From assembly GCA_002104905.1 (NCBI GenBank), contig MCFE01000094.1:1-64000 (forward strand): a stretch of 64,000 nt of DNA. Direction: 5' to 3'. This document shows positions 23,901 to 35,608 of the stretch, piece by piece. Source of the DNA: Basidiobolus meristosporus CBS 931.73. Its lineage: Eukaryota > Basidiobolomycota > Basidiobolomycetes > Basidiobolales > Basidiobolaceae. A model generated the notes under the pieces. The model was not told where the DNA came from, did not search any database, and worked only from the letters and a program-made list of their open reading frames with translations. The number at the start of each line of letters is the position of its first letter. Position 1 is the stretch's first letter. Position numbers and translations under genes: made by a program.

Positions 23901-24872
23901 ACTCGACAATGTACAATCGAATCAGGCCTGTCGAGTGCCTGAACAAGGCTTGGAGTCAAAAAGACGCGTCGATCGCTATAAACATTAAAGCCATGATAGA
24001 GGTTTCAAACCAGGTAGGAAGCACCTCGATTTCCATTGAATACTCAAATGCCAATAGTCATCACCCACAACCCAGGTCACAAACTGGGTCACCGAAACAG
24101 TGCTCTTGGAAAAGGAGGTCCGGAAAAGAGTAGCGGTGATCAAGCACTTTATTTCCATTGGCGAGGTATAGTTTACCGCTTCGTATCATGCTCAGTACCC
24201 ATTTGCTAAACACTCCCCGGAAACTAATGTGTAGAAATGCCGAAATCTGAACAACTTCAACACACTCACCGCTATTTTGGCCGGCCTCAATTCCGCGCCT
24301 ATCCACCGATTGAAGCGGACCTGGGAGGTAAGATTGACTGCTACTTCCACTCCAGAATACAACATTTCTGAATGATAACTAGCTGATAAATGCGCGATCA
24401 ATTGGGGCCTTTGATGGGCTCAAAAGGCTTATGAACTCCACAAAGAATTTCGGAGAGTACCGTGAGGAACTGCACTCCGCGAATCCCCCATGTGTTCCCT
24501 TTCTTGGTACGCGCCATATACCATCCGTATCAGCATGCGGGGTCTAATGATATCCACTGCATTCTCTTAGGCTTATATCTTACTGACCTGACATTTGTCG
24601 AGGATGGCAACCCGGATCACGTTCCGAATCACCCGCATCTGATCAACATTGCCAAGCGTGCCAAGTGTGCGGAAGTGATCCGAGAGATCCAGCAATACCA
24701 AAACTCCCCCTACAACCTCACCATGGTTCCTGAGATACAGGCCTTTATCCAACAAGCTCTTCAGAAAGCAAACGGCGATCGTGACTTGTACGCCATGAGC
24801 CTACATCTCGAGCCCAAAGAGTGCGAGGATGAGAAGATTGCCCGTCTGCTTCACGAGAGTGGCTTCCTGTAG
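20914..24872 (+). CDS. SH3-WW-RasGEF_N-RasGEF protein (Cdc25/Ste6-like Ras exchange factor)
   Basis: Eleven-exon model: 20914-21201, 21260-21565, 21599-21715, 21769-23260, 23329-23494, 23555-23708, 23759-24013, 24076-24165, 24235-24327, 24383-24506, 24571-24872; 1128 residues. It should load GTP on Ras at the plasma membrane. SH3: [57 protein letters not shown], then ETTWNL. Ras[21 protein letters not shown]. Ras[71 protein letters not shown]. The only awkward joint is SH3 to WW: the frame is open through it except for a TAG at 21596-21598, which the model removes as a 33-nt intron (GTATTA to TTTTAG). All other junctions are well formed. Confidence 0.9.
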
Positions 24873-25941
24873 AGGAGACGGATTAATGTGCACACCTTCG
24901 AGATCGATACTGACCATGTCAATGGCAAAGTTAGCCTTCGTTTCGTTTCCACATCCTCCAAGCCCACGTTTCATCTTCAGCGGATTTCATCGAATACACC
25001 TGTATACCCCCGACGAATTTACCCCAGCCATCACACTGAACAAACAACCAACCCCATGTATATGTGCATTTATGCTATTTGCTTGACTGCTCTATCAAAT
25101 ACTGCTTCTTCCGAGAAGCCCTGAATATAATGACATGATTCTACAAAATCTAAAGACACCCAAGGTTAGCAGGTGGCTACCACATTTAACTCCCCACGAA
25201 TGGGTCCCAGTCACATGGCTGACTAACCTCAGAGGCCTAATTGCGTGCTAGCACGTAACCCAACTCTGATGGATGGGCTTCGCAGCGGATCAACTGCGCA
25301 ACCTCTAAGCGAAAGACCGCAAGCCTCTAGCAAGCGATATCGTCTGTAGGACAGTCTAACTAAACATCCACTTGAAACCATCTAGTAGACCATCGGATCC
25401 CATGATCACGTTACCTGCACTGTGAATCCATTTGCTTGAGCTACTGACGAGATGGCATCCACGATTCGCTAGGTTCCAATAAAATACGCATGCCGACCCT
25501 TCGCGCTACCATCTGCCGTAATTACGATACAGGACGTATTAAGTAATCGCCATCCCCATCCGCTGGATTCATATTGGTAGGGACTCTGCAACCGATGCGA
25601 AGAATCTGCACAAGTAAATGGGAGAATGGCATTGGGTGGAGGGCACAGATTCGAGGCTCGCTCTCGCCTCGCAATGGTAGAACCCCGATGGCAGGAACTT
25701 CTGGATCCAGGTGTTCGCACTCGACTACATTCGTACATACTCACAGGTATAGGCCGTATGCGTTTCTCAATTTATACAAGAATGGGGATTTATTAAGAGT
25801 ATTGGAATGGACAATTACATCGTACAGGAAAACTGGTAGGTGACTTCGTATTACTAAGAAAATCAACCAACTGATCAGTCATGAAGGTTGAACTGGGCTA
25901 AGTGTGCTACATGGCAATGTCGTTCATGGTTGATGAAGAGA
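24873..25941. other. Intergenic, no supportable gene
   Basis: Convergent 3' regions of the RasGEF and ML-domain genes plus about 800 bp without recognisable coding. The open frames at 25469-25744 and 25574-25843 overlap on opposite strands and show no domain. Confidence 0.4.
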
Positions 25942-26442
25942 TTACTCTAATTTGAGATTTAGTCGGATACAGGTTAAGGTTTCACCTTGCTGGTTGCTTA
26001 TGATGACATCGCCTTTGATGGGAAGCTTGGGAACCTCCTCGGGTATATGTGCAAATGCTTCTAAAGTGACTTCCCCTGGCTCCATGGGACAACTGGCTCC
26101 GGAAAAGAACTCGCTCTCCAGAACGTCACATAGCTCGAAACCTTTCTTCAGTTTTATCATCATCAGTCGCAAATCTGCCACTACGGAACCGGAGGTGACC
26201 TTCTCCTTTAGAATTCCCTTGATACGGACTCGAACGTCGCCACCCACCTTGATCTTCTCGGGCTCTATACTGACCCCATTCTCATGGGCTTGGAGGAGAT
26301 GGGTTTCTGGATTTCCGCACAGTGTCCAGATGGGCTGATTGGGATCGACTTTGAAGGGGGATTGGTATGAGGAGTAAACACTGGGGAGACTCACAAGAGA
26401 GAGCACAGTTAGTGCAACAGAGGTGATAGCAAAGAACCGCAT
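25942..26442 (-). CDS. ML-domain (MD-2/NPC2-like) lipid-binding secreted protein
   Basis: Single-exon 166-residue protein. Residues 1-24 form a signal peptide (ends SVYS). The rest fits the ML beta-sandwich found in NPC2 and fungal phosphatidylglycerol/phosphatidylinositol transfer proteins: WTLCGNPETHLLQ near the start, VRIKGILKEKVTSGSVVADL, ELCDVLESEFFSGASCP and a late ETLTCIRLNLKLE. Four Cys in the mature part (LCGN, ELCD, ASCP, LTCI) match the usual disulfide-bonded pattern, and the length matches the family. It likely carries sterol or phospholipid in the vacuole/lysosome or outside the cell; the ligand is unknown. Confidence 0.87.
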   Translation of the reverse strand: MRFFAITSVALTVLSLVSLPSVYSSYQSPFKVDPNQPIWTLCGNPETHLLQAHENGVSIEPEKIKVGGDVRVRIKGILKEKVTSGSVVADLRLMMIKLKKGFELCDVLESEFFSGASCPMEPGEVTLEAFAHIPEEVPKLPIKGDVIISNQQGETLTCIRLNLKLE

Positions 26443-27744
26443 GTGGTGGAGAGGAGGATGCCCTGGTTGAAATTAAGTGATGAATTCCCCAAGGTACTAT
26501 GCTTTTAAATAATGAGATGATGAGCATGGAATGTCCTAGGATGCGTAAAAGGAAATAATGACCAATCTAGTGACTAAATTCTAAGTTTTCTGAAACCATT
26601 CGATGCTGGAATTCTGGTTGTTTTGGAGTGGGATGGCTCCTGGGCACCAATAGCTCCCGACCACCTCTCCTCCAATGGAAAGGAAGTACGCTGTGGTTGG
26701 ATGACGAAGCCAATGGTGGACGGAATCCGCCGGGGGATTTCGGCTCACGATGAATACACCGTAATATCCGAAACGAATGGATGCTCTATGTATGAAATAA
26801 GTCACATTCCTGTAGAGCTTTGCAATGATCAACTGGGCAGGCTTTATTGGTCAGTGATGTTGGTCGTTGCATTATTCGCATTCTAGGTGGCGATGGGGAT
26901 GACGATGCCATGTGGGCGCAGAACCTGCCCTGATGTACATGTACTAATCCACCGGAAAGGCTGGTTACCACTACGCAACGGAGCTTGGCGTGTGCCTACG
27001 GCGATAATATCAGCGTGCGAGAATGCCAACGCTTAGCCCGCAACAGGCCTTCCTAACCAACTAGTTGCGCCCAGGGCTGAGAAAATATTTGGCCGTTTCA
27101 GGCCCACGTTGGACTTTTCACGCAGACACCCACCTGTCATTGACGGTGTTTGCGCTGCATCGGTCAACAATGCTATCGCTAGGAGTGTTGACTGTCGTAG
27201 AATGTCTGTGATCCCCGGGCTAATCAGGGGATGCTCCAAACCAACGCGAACAAATGGCCAAGGGCGACTGAAACTTACCGGCGACCATTTCTACCCCGGG
27301 TATTTACCGTGCAGCGCGTATCTTGGCATCCTGCAACTCCCAAATGGGGAATAGTTCTTTGAAATTAGCCCTACATCGAGCTCGACTCCATATATTACTA
27401 AATGACCTCCCATTGGAAACGACTCTATATTCAAGCATATGATCATTATTTGCCAATATTCCATGACGTCCCCTTCATTCCAACCAACTTTTGGTTCGGC
27501 TGATGATCATGATCTGTATTTATGGTTTCATGTTTTAATTCTGACTCGATCCGTAGAGATTCCGCTCTGTCAGGAGAAAATGCCTACCAAATGTATCCGT
27601 GGATTGTCGCCAGTTTTGGAAATGGAACCCAGCAATTGGATATAAAAGCGCTCCCTTCGACGGATGCCCCACTAATTCCCAATTGGAATCCCTACTAAAT
27701 TGTCGTCTCCTTAGCCAACCCCTTTCACCAGAAGCCCACAGACG
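26443..27744. other. Divergent intergenic region between ML and SLC35F-like genes
   Basis: About 1.3 kb; no supportable gene on either strand. It should contain both promoters. Confidence 0.4.
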
Positions 27745-29065
27745 ATGTGGCCATCTAATCCTGAGTCTACGTTGAACCTTTTATCGACTGAAAGCGGGTC
27801 GTCAATCGCTCAACCTTCCCACGCGTACGATGCCGAGCCAAGGGCTGAGAATCCGCCTAAAGCAATGCGCCTTGCTGGCATCGTTATGTTGCTCATGTGT
27901 ATCTTAGCGTTTACATTCCAATCGGTAAGCGATAACAAGCGAGACTTCTTTGCGCTCGTACTAAGCAGAGTTTAGGAAGTAGCGCATCACCTTCAAGCCG
28001 ACCTGGGCTACTCGCAACCATACTTCATCCTGTAAGCGCCTTTCAATCGTGATTTCTATACTTCTTGACCGTACTGACCAACCTTGGTAAAGATGGGTTG
28101 CCCATTCTTCTTTCATCTCGCTACTTCCCATCCAGTTTATAATCGAAAGGCTGCGGGGGAAGCCCTTCAAACAAACCTGCCTAGAGTTGGTTTCCGACTC
28201 TCAAAAGCTGCTGCAGGAGTATCGAGGCAACCGCAAAGTGACCCCCTCGATCAAATCCACCGTGTTACATCTAGCATATACTTCGATTGCATTGGCTACC
28301 CTGTTAACTGCTGGCTCCTACCTCTGGTACGTCGCCCTTGGGCTTACCACCATGGCCAGGCTGACCGCCATCTACAATACCTCGTGCTTTTTTGCGTACG
28401 GCTTCTCGCTATTCTTTCTTAACGAAAAATTCATGCTCTCTAAGATTGCCGCCTTGGCCGTCAGCATCGCCGGGGTGGTGGTGATGTCGTTTGGAGAGAG
28501 TCACTCCGAAGTGGAGACCATGGCGTCCTACAAAGCGACCATGATCCTTGGCGACATCATCTCTTGCGTCTGCGCCTTGCTGATTGGTTTGTACGAGGTC
28601 GTGTACAAAAGGTACACTGTGATTCCAGAAAGCCCGTCGATTCTCTTCACCAACTTCTTTACGGGGCTGATCGGGCTGATGACCTTCTCGCTCCAATGGA
28701 TCCCCATCGTCTTTTTACACTACACAGGGATCGAGCGTTTCTCTATCCCGACCAAGGAAGTCTTGACGTACCTGTGTTTGAACGCATTCTTGGGAGTGGC
28801 GTATAACGGCTGCTTCATGAGTGTGATTACGCTCACCTCGCCCACCTTCGCTGCGCTCGGTATCATCCTAACCATTCCTGCCGTGGCAATTGCCGACTTT
28901 CTAGTGAATGGGATCACGGTTACCACCGTTGAGCTGATAGGCGGGGCATTCATCATCGCCGGATTCGGAATCTTCGCCTATGCGGACACCAATGCGACGG
29001 GGTACAAGAAAGTCGAGGTGGAGATGCAGGAGGCGCGGACTGAGAATCCAAGGAACGTCTTCTAA
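27745..29065 (+). CDS. SLC35F-like drug/metabolite transporter (YML018C/THI74-like)
   Basis: Three exons, 27745-27924, 27976-28031 and 28093-29065, phases matching, 402 residues. It is a ten-TM member of the DMT superfamily. TM1 is RLAGIVMLLMCILAFTFQS; exon 3 contains WVAHSSFISLLPIQFII, then SIALATLLTAGSYLWYVALG, then the motif FFAYGFSLFFLNEKF and AALAVSIAGVVVMSFGES, with the second EamA-like half after it (YNGCFMSVITLTSPTFAALG, ELIGGAFIIAGFGIFAY). In yeast the closest family members are YML018C and the thiamine-regulated THI74, whose substrate is not firmly known. The convergent neighbour is THI20, so a thiamine link is possible but is inference. Probably in a vacuolar or other internal membrane. 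Confidence 0.88.
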
Positions 29066-29706
29066 TCCCGCACACTCCCCTGTACCTGTAGATCTTCCCT
29101 ACGTCGAATCAGCACCCCTCTTGTAAAATAGAATTATACTTTCATTAGAGCCGACCAATCTTAATCTCCCTTCATGCAACCTTATCTACTTCCCCGACCC
29201 ACGATTTGTCGGATACCTACCAAATGGAACTAAATAAACGCCGATTTTCGCACACGGCTCTTGTCGTCTTGACGGGTGAGCCCTGCTTCCATCCAGTTCA
29301 ATAAGCCATGGTAACGCAGCATGCAATACATTGGAATCTTGGCTTAGGTTACTGTACCACCGTGAAGCATCCATATGCGGACAGGAGAAGTTACCAACCT
29401 TTGCGATCAGCAACGACCAAATACGTCACTATCGGGGAGGAAAATGGTGGTATGACATCATCCTGAACTGGGATAGGGATCTGTCCAGAGGCGGCCTTAA
29501 ATTGGAATCTGGCCCGTGACACGAAAATATACGAGGAAATCCATCGAGTAACGGATCGTCTATTCGGTCGCAGATGGGATTTCGAGCATCGATTTATTGG
29601 AAACGTTCAGGGTGGATGGACAAACTTACAAGGGGACGATGGGCCTCCTTCTATTCCAGTTCTCATTCAATCTATTGGAACCCATCGTGCGCTACATATA
29701 CCTCTG
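29066..29706. other. Convergent 3' region between SLC35F-like and THI20
   Basis: No supportable gene; it should hold both terminators and polyA sites. Confidence 0.4.
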
Positions 29707-31759
29707 CTAAATCCCATTCGAGCCGCCGCCAACCTTCAGGCTGGCGTTCCAGAATTCTATCTCAAGGCGGACGCACTGCCGGAAGATTCGCGCCAGCTCC
29801 TTCAGCTTCGCTTCCGATGGCGGGTAGGTTTCCGCCAATTTTTCTAGCGAGGCTGGATTGCTGTTAGATGACCCGTTGTTGACAAGTAGTCCATGGAATA
29901 CTGTACCCTTGGTTTGGTCAACTTGCTGCACCATCTCGGAGTGACTAAGCGCCTGGATCCATGGCCAGTAGGGATTCCCATCTATCGTATGGATAACCTT
30001 TAGCCGGGATATACTTAGACCCTGTCGCCAGATCGATTCTGGATTTACCTCTCTTCGTGGCAATACTATCGACCAGTGATTGCCCCATTTCCAAATAGCC
30101 AATCATACAAGGGGCCAAGGCTACCCTGAAGCTGAGATTATCGCCAGAATGTCCCTGGTCCAGTATGTAACGAGTGTACGCGACTGTGGCACTATCTTCC
30201 GAGGCTGTCTTCAGCTCGTACGCGTCAACCCCCCATTCTAGACACAGCTAGAAGGCGGTTTGTTGGTTGTTAGTGGCTGTGAGCTCCAATTGGACGGGGT
30301 GTGGATGGCTAACCTCGAAATAGCGTTGTACTTCTTTTCCCACTTCAATGACTGACTTCGCTGCTGAAGCAATCTCCTGCATCGTTTGGCCCTTGTAGCT
30401 TGCTAACGCACAAGCTCGGGCGTATTGGTGCAGATAGAGGTAGTTTTGTTTGAGGAAGTGGACAAACGCCTTTTTGGGAAGGGTACCGTTGCCAAGCTGT
30501 TCTACAAATGGGTGCTTCACGTAATTCTCCCATATATCACGTGACTGGCCAACGAGATAAGCCACGAGCGGGTAGGGATGAGTGGGTGAAGGCCTATATG
30601 GAGGAATGTTACATTCAAACCCCAGCTACTTCTGTTGCTGTTCTAGTGTTGACCATTGTAGTCACTTACGCAGAAAGTGTTTTTCTAACTAAAGAGTGGT
30701 AGTGGTTGAGAGACCCATGGCCCTCCCCGACTGAGAAGCCATACTTGATTGCAGTTTCCACATACTTGATCCCCTTCACAATAGCTTCCTTAGCTTAAAC
30801 AAGACCCGTTCGTTAGTGTAAGACCTCGCATGGAGTTGGGATATACTTACTATTGACGCCTTTGGCCAACTCCCCGGCGATGGCAGCGCTCAGAGTGCAG
30901 CCGGTTCCATGGGTGTTGTTACTTCTGATATACGGCTTTTTTATTTCAAGGAACGAATTGTCGGCTGCGTCGTAGATAACGTCTACCATGAACATATCTC
31001 CTTGGAACGAAGCTGGGTCTACCTGGTTGCATTTCTGATCGAAGATCAAGTGGCCCCCCTTGAGAAGAACATATTTGGGTCCAAGGGCGGCGATTCCCTT
31101 GGCTGCGCTTCTCATAGCGTTCAATGTTTGTATGGGTTCAACCTTAGCACCCTCTCGAAGGCCCAATAAGACCTCTGCTTCAGGAACATTGGGAGTGACG
31201 ATGTACGTGATGGGGAGAAGTGAACGCTTGAGGGTTTGGATGGAGTCTGCCTTTAAAAGAACCGTTCCTGAAGTAGAGATCATGACCGGATCGACCACTA
31301 ATTTCAGCTCGGTAGTTTGACGGTGCTTGTTTAGAACCTGGACGATAACCTCCATGGTTTCCGCATTGCCAAGCATCCCTTTGGAGAAAAGGTCACCTGG
31401 TGGATTTCTGCACTAACAAGTGAGCCACACAAATACCTGTTTTTATGGCGTCAGCCCCGATGTCGCCCAAGACCGCCTCCAACTGGCTTCGCACCAATGC
31501 CGGGTCCATAAACTCAACACCAGTCACTCCCTTCGAGTTCTGGGAGGTGACCGCAGTCAGAACAGAGGTGCCATACACTTGAAGCGAGGTGAAAGTTTTG
31601 AGATCTGCTTGAATCCCAGCCCCCCTGCAACTGCCGGGTTAGATAGCTGTGCTTAAGAAAGGCATTTCTCAGATACCCCGAAGAAGCTTACCCTCCACTA
31701 TCACTGCCGGCGATGGTCAAAGCTTTCGGCTGGTTGGTTTTCGGCTTGAAGGTGGTCAT
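29707..31759 (-). CDS. THI20: Bifunctional HMP/HMP-P kinase and TenA-type thiaminase (Thi20-like)
   Basis: Seven exons: 31692-31759, 31437-31624, 30851-31378, 30670-30793, 30314-30593, 30049-30247, 29707-29981; phases match, 553 residues, close to yeast Thi20 (about 551). The N-terminal ThiD kinase phosphorylates hydroxymethylpyrimidine in thiamine synthesis: [64 protein letters not shown] (anion-hole GTGC) and GHGSLNHYHSL. A Pro-rich linker (APSPTHPYPL) joins to the C-terminal TenA domain: LWE-like DIWENYVKHPFVEQLGNGTL, FLKQNYLYLHQYARA, and LAPCMIGYLEMG, whose Cys is the TenA active-site residue. TenA salvages pyrimidine from degraded thiamine. Cytosolic. Confidence 0.95.
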
Positions 31760-32189
31760 AATCAAGTGCTGCTGTAGGTGGAAGATAGACAAGGAGTCAT
31801 GGCCTGGAGATGACCCACAGCCCACTGAAATTCCCTGGTGACTAGATCCCTACACCCATTTGGCAATGCTAATAAATTTAATTTCATTTGAGCTTTTGGC
31901 TATCTTATCGGTGTTTGGCCTTTTGATATCGGCCGATATTTCTTTGCACGGGGACCAATCCCATCCAAAGATGGTTATTCCATTGCTACTGATTTCCAGA
32001 GTATGCAAGATCTGGTCATATGATTGTGTTACTTGATATAATCATCTTGCTTGACCATTAGTTGAGCCAAGCGATTTGGGTGTCTGCAGACCATTCATTT
32101 CACACCCGTTCAGCCGCGGCCAGAGAGTAGCCGAGAAAGGAAGCAAGACCAGACCAGACCAGGGCGACTTACTTGGACAAGATAAAGAG
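31760..32189. other. Divergent promoter region between THI20 and mitochondrial carrier
   Basis: 430 bp, no gene. I found no CTGAGA-containing TPP-aptamer pattern here on either strand. Confidence 0.45.
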
Positions 32190-33649
32190 ATGGGTAAGTT
32201 CGAGTGGTTTTCCTTTCCAGGCTAGCTTCACCGAGCACCTTCTTAACTTGTCCGCCGTTTAGCCGAAAGTTTTCACGACTTCGTCGCAGGTTAGCTCCAC
32301 AGTGTTTCGCCAGTTCCCTGGAAAGGCGTCCCCTGAACTTTTGTGTGTCTCGTTTAGGATACGTCAGCGGAGTCGCCGGCATCGTGGTGGGAAGCCCGTT
32401 GGATGTTTTGAAGGTATCCCTTCCCTTTTTGGGGTTCTATCGTCTGCTGCTAGGAACGGGTACTGAGACGGCTTGTCGGCTTTAGGTTCGACTACAAACG
32501 GCAACCACCGTTGGCCCCGCCCCCGGGATTTACGGGCAGCTTCAGGACATGGTGAAGGCCGAGGGGGTAAGTCTTTTCTTTGTCAACTGGCGACCTTCAC
32601 GCAGCATGGAGGGTTGATGTGTGTCAAGCTAGGGGCCTGGTTCAAGGGGATCGCTTCACCCATCGTGGGTTTGGCAGGTCTGAATTCAGTCCTGTTTGTT
32701 TCGTACGGGGCGACTCTACGTGTTCTGGAAAGGTTCAGAGCGGAGGATCCTACTCAGAACCCTACCGCACTGGCGCCACTAAGCCATGTGTACGCGGCAG
32801 GCTTTGCGGCAGGGACTGCGTGCTTCATTGTCAGGTATGTTGCAGGCAACTTTATTCCGCACCCGTCCACTATTAACCGTTCCCCACACCAAGCTGTCCA
32901 ACCGAGTTGGTCAAATGTAGAGCCCAAGTGATCACCGGACAGCGTGGGATTGAAGCCCCAGGAAAATCCCCGGCTGGGAAGCTTCCCAACTCTTGGAACA
33001 TAGCCGGTGCCATCATAAGGGGGTCCGGGCTTCAAGGTGAGTATACCGCAAAGGCTAGTTATGTTCTAGGCTAACCTTGGCTAGGGCTGTATCGTGGCGG
33101 TGTGGTAACGGCTATTCGGGACGCTCCCGGATATGGCGTCTATTTCTGGTAAGGTTACTTGGGTTCGATGGTCCTGGGTTGGGCTCGCTAACGTACCATG
33201 AATAGGGTGTATGAGGTGCTCAAACGTAAGCTGGAGGCTAGCTCTGGCGATGCTACTGGTTGGAACGCAGTCAAGCTCATCCTCGCTGGGGGCTTTGCCG
33301 GCACGTGCTCCTGGGTCAGCATCTATCCATTAGGTCAGTGTTGGTTTGATCATGATGAACAGGGTTCGTATCCATTTGCTCAGGCCCTTTTGTAGATGTG
33401 ATCAAATCCCGAATTCAGACAAGCGGGCAAATCGGTGCACTGGCCTGTGCGAAGCTGATGTACCAAAAGGAAGGGCTGGCCAGCTTTACCAAGGGACTTT
33501 GGCCAACTGTGGTGCGAGCGTTTCCAGTGAATGCGGTGACATTCCTGACCTATGAGGCAGTGATGGGATGGTTGGTACAGACAGAGAACGACGTCTCGGA
33601 GGACCTTCCGACCCAAGGATCTCAACTTCTTAAGAGCATCATCTCCTGA
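32190..33649 (+). CDS. Mitochondrial carrier (SLC25), carnitine/amino-acid-carrier-like
   Basis: Eight exons: 32190-32193, 32358-32413, 32486-32566, 32629-32834, 32921-33036, 33085-33148, 33206-33333, 33396-33649; phases match, 302 residues, normal for SLC25. The coding part of exon 1 is only four bases (ATGG). Three repeats are visible: GSPLDVLKVRLQT, then a middle repeat in which the PxDxxK motif is weak (FIVRAQVITGQ), then YPLDVIKSRIQT. The repeats include LGAWFKGIASPIVG, GLYRGGVVTAIRDAPGYGVYF and FTKGLWPTVVRAFPVNAVTFLTYE. The RDAPGYGVYF block is shared with the carnitine/acylcarnitine and basic amino-acid carriers, so substrate is best left as one of those. Inner mitochondrial membrane. 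Confidence 0.92.
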
Positions 33650-33848
33650 ACGGGTATCTGCCTGCTTCACGAGATGTGATTAGTCATATCAACATTACCT
33701 GTATCATTACCTCCCTCACAATTGCATTTTGAACCATTCATTGACCTACTTGGTGGGCTGAGGTATCCCCTCACAGACAGTGCTGCAAATATAAAAAGCC
33801 AGGCATGAGAATTTCATTGGTTATATTTTTAGTACTCTGTGTCCAAAC
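33650..33848. other. Boundary between gene-bearing region and TE nest
   Basis: Short spacer after the carrier stop. The first mobile-element sequence begins at 33849. Confidence 0.5.
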
Positions 33849-34549
33849 TGTTGTAAATTTCGTAATTACCCCTAAATATTCGCCTAACTTAGTCACTTAG
33901 ATCATAGTCTACAAATCTTAGAGAATTCTGGCCAAATCCCTTGTTGGGATTTACTTGGAATATTTTCACCAAAACATCAGGTACCCAGAACATGAAATCT
34001 CAAAAGTTGTCCAAACAGCCCTGAGCCTTGCACACATGCTCATGGGACCTTCTTAAACATGTTCTACATGTTTGTTTTGCCACAACCATGTAAATGTTGT
34101 AAGAGTCTTGGAGATATTGGAAGTGATTTGGAGAACAAGTAGATTATGTGGTTTTCACTTAGTGATTTATTGAATGTAAAAGTAGTATTTATACTTTTAC
34201 CTGGTCTTGGCATTACAAACACGTAGAATAGGTTAAAGAAGGTCCCAAGAACATGTGTGCAAAGTTTGGGGCTGTTTGGACAACTTTGAGAATTTTCATG
34301 TTCTGGGTACCTGGTATCTTGGTGAAAATATTCCAAGTAAATCCCGACAAGGAATTTGGTCAGTATTCTCTAGGATTTGAAGGTAATGATCTAAGTGACT
34401 AAGTTAGGTGAGTATTTAGGTGGAAATACGAATTTTTACAACAGTAAAAGTAGAACTATTACTCTTACATTCAATAAATCATCAAGTGAAAACCATATAA
34501 ACCACTTGTTCTCCTCATCACTTCCAATATCTTCAAAGCTCTTGCAACA
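33849..34549 (+). repeat. Ty1/copia solo LTR, split by a second LTR, TSD CAAAC
   Basis: TGTTGTAAA... to ...TTGCAACA, matching the 5' LTR at 35259-35608. It is flanked by an exact 5-bp duplication CAAAC (33844-33848 and 34550-34554). It is interrupted at 34095-34443 by another LTR in the opposite orientation. With no internal region, it is a solo LTR. Confidence 0.9.
34095..34443 (-). repeat. Ty1/copia solo LTR nested in the older LTR, TSD GTAAA
   Basis: 349 bp, TGTTGTAAGAG to TTTTTACAACA, minus orientation relative to the 35259 LTR. Flanked by exact GTAAA at 34090-34094 and 34444-34448, which restores the outer LTR when removed. Confidence 0.93.
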
Positions 34550-34554
34550 CAAAC

Positions 34555-34938
34555 TACTGGTGTACCTCAGTCTAGTTTATGGCCAAGCTCTATACATCAG
34601 TGAAGTGATTGTTTTTGCTGGAGTACTTGTGGTTTATCTTCCAGAAATCATTTCTTCCCTTTGCTGACAGTTGGCTCCAAAAGTGATTGGTTCTTACATC
34701 TGTTAATTTGGAACCTCTACCACTCCTCATCTAGGCAGATATTCCTCACTTATACTAATATGGAGCAGTATCTTCATTCCCACATTCTGTATTTGTAGTA
34801 GGACTTATCTTGCACTTCAGCAGAGGGAAAGTTTCCTAAATATATGCTGTTAAGGGAATTTTAGATACATTGTAAGTCAGTAGTGAAGTGGTGTATTTTG
34901 TGGTGCTTGCTCTAAGTTTTGTATTTGTACCTTAATAT
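34555..34938. other. Unassigned AT-rich sequence between LTRs
   Basis: No gene or recognisable element. Confidence 0.35.
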
Positions 34939-35232
34939 TGTTGTAAATCTCTTGGAGATACAGGATATACACTGGAGAATGATTTTGTAGTCTACACTTT
35001 ATGATTTGCTCAATGACAAAAGATATTAATACTTTACATGGTCATAGCAAGACTGGCACATAGAACACACTTGGGAAGGTGCACATGTGCAAAGATGGAG
35101 TAACTTTGGATATTGTACTGCATTTTCATCTATTAGTTACCTGATATTACTGTAAAATACTCAAAGCAAGTCCCAACATTGAGCTTAGGCAAGATATGTC
35201 AAATTCAATGAGTATCATCTACACTGTAAGAG
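34939..35232 (-). repeat. Strongly decayed copia-type LTR relic
   Basis: Begins TGTTGTAAATCTCTTGGAG and follows the same word order as the minus-oriented LTRs (GGAGATA, AATACTTTACATGGTC, GTGCAAAG, TACCTGATATT) but with many substitutions. Its end is not defined. Confidence 0.5.
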
Positions 35233-35258
35233 TCTTTTTTAAGCATGTGTGCAGTATT

Positions 35259-35608
35259 TGTTGTAAAAATTTGTATTTCCACCTAAATATTCACCTAACT
35301 TAGTCACTTAGATCATCACCTTCAAATCCTAGAGAATACTGACCAAAATTCCTTGTCGGGATTTACTTAGAATATTTTCACCAAAGTACCAGGTACCCAG
35401 AACATGAATATTCTCAAAGTTGCCCAAACAGCCCCAAACTTTGCACACATGTTCTTGGGACCTTCCTTAACCTATTCTACATGTTTGTAGTGCCAAGACC
35501 AGGTAAAAGTATAAATAATACTTTTATATTCAATAAATCATTAAGTGAAAACCACATAATCTACTGGTCCGCCCAATCACTTCCAATATCTCCAAGACTC
35601 TTACAGCA
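35259..35608 (+). repeat. 5' LTR of copia-1
   Basis: 350 bp, TGTTGTAAAAATTTG to ACTCTTACAGCA, directly followed by a primer-binding site and a gag frame, so this orientation is the coding one. It contains a TATA-like GTATAAATAAT and an AATAAA-containing stretch (CAATAAATCATTAAG). Confidence 0.92.

Noticed and set aside
31655-31695. GGGGTATCTGAGAAATGCC on the minus strand in the first THI20 intron, like the P1-P2 part of a TPP riboswitch
   Set aside because: The required downstream ACCC and TGAACCTGAT-type P4-P5 motifs are missing; the CTGAGA match is probably chance.
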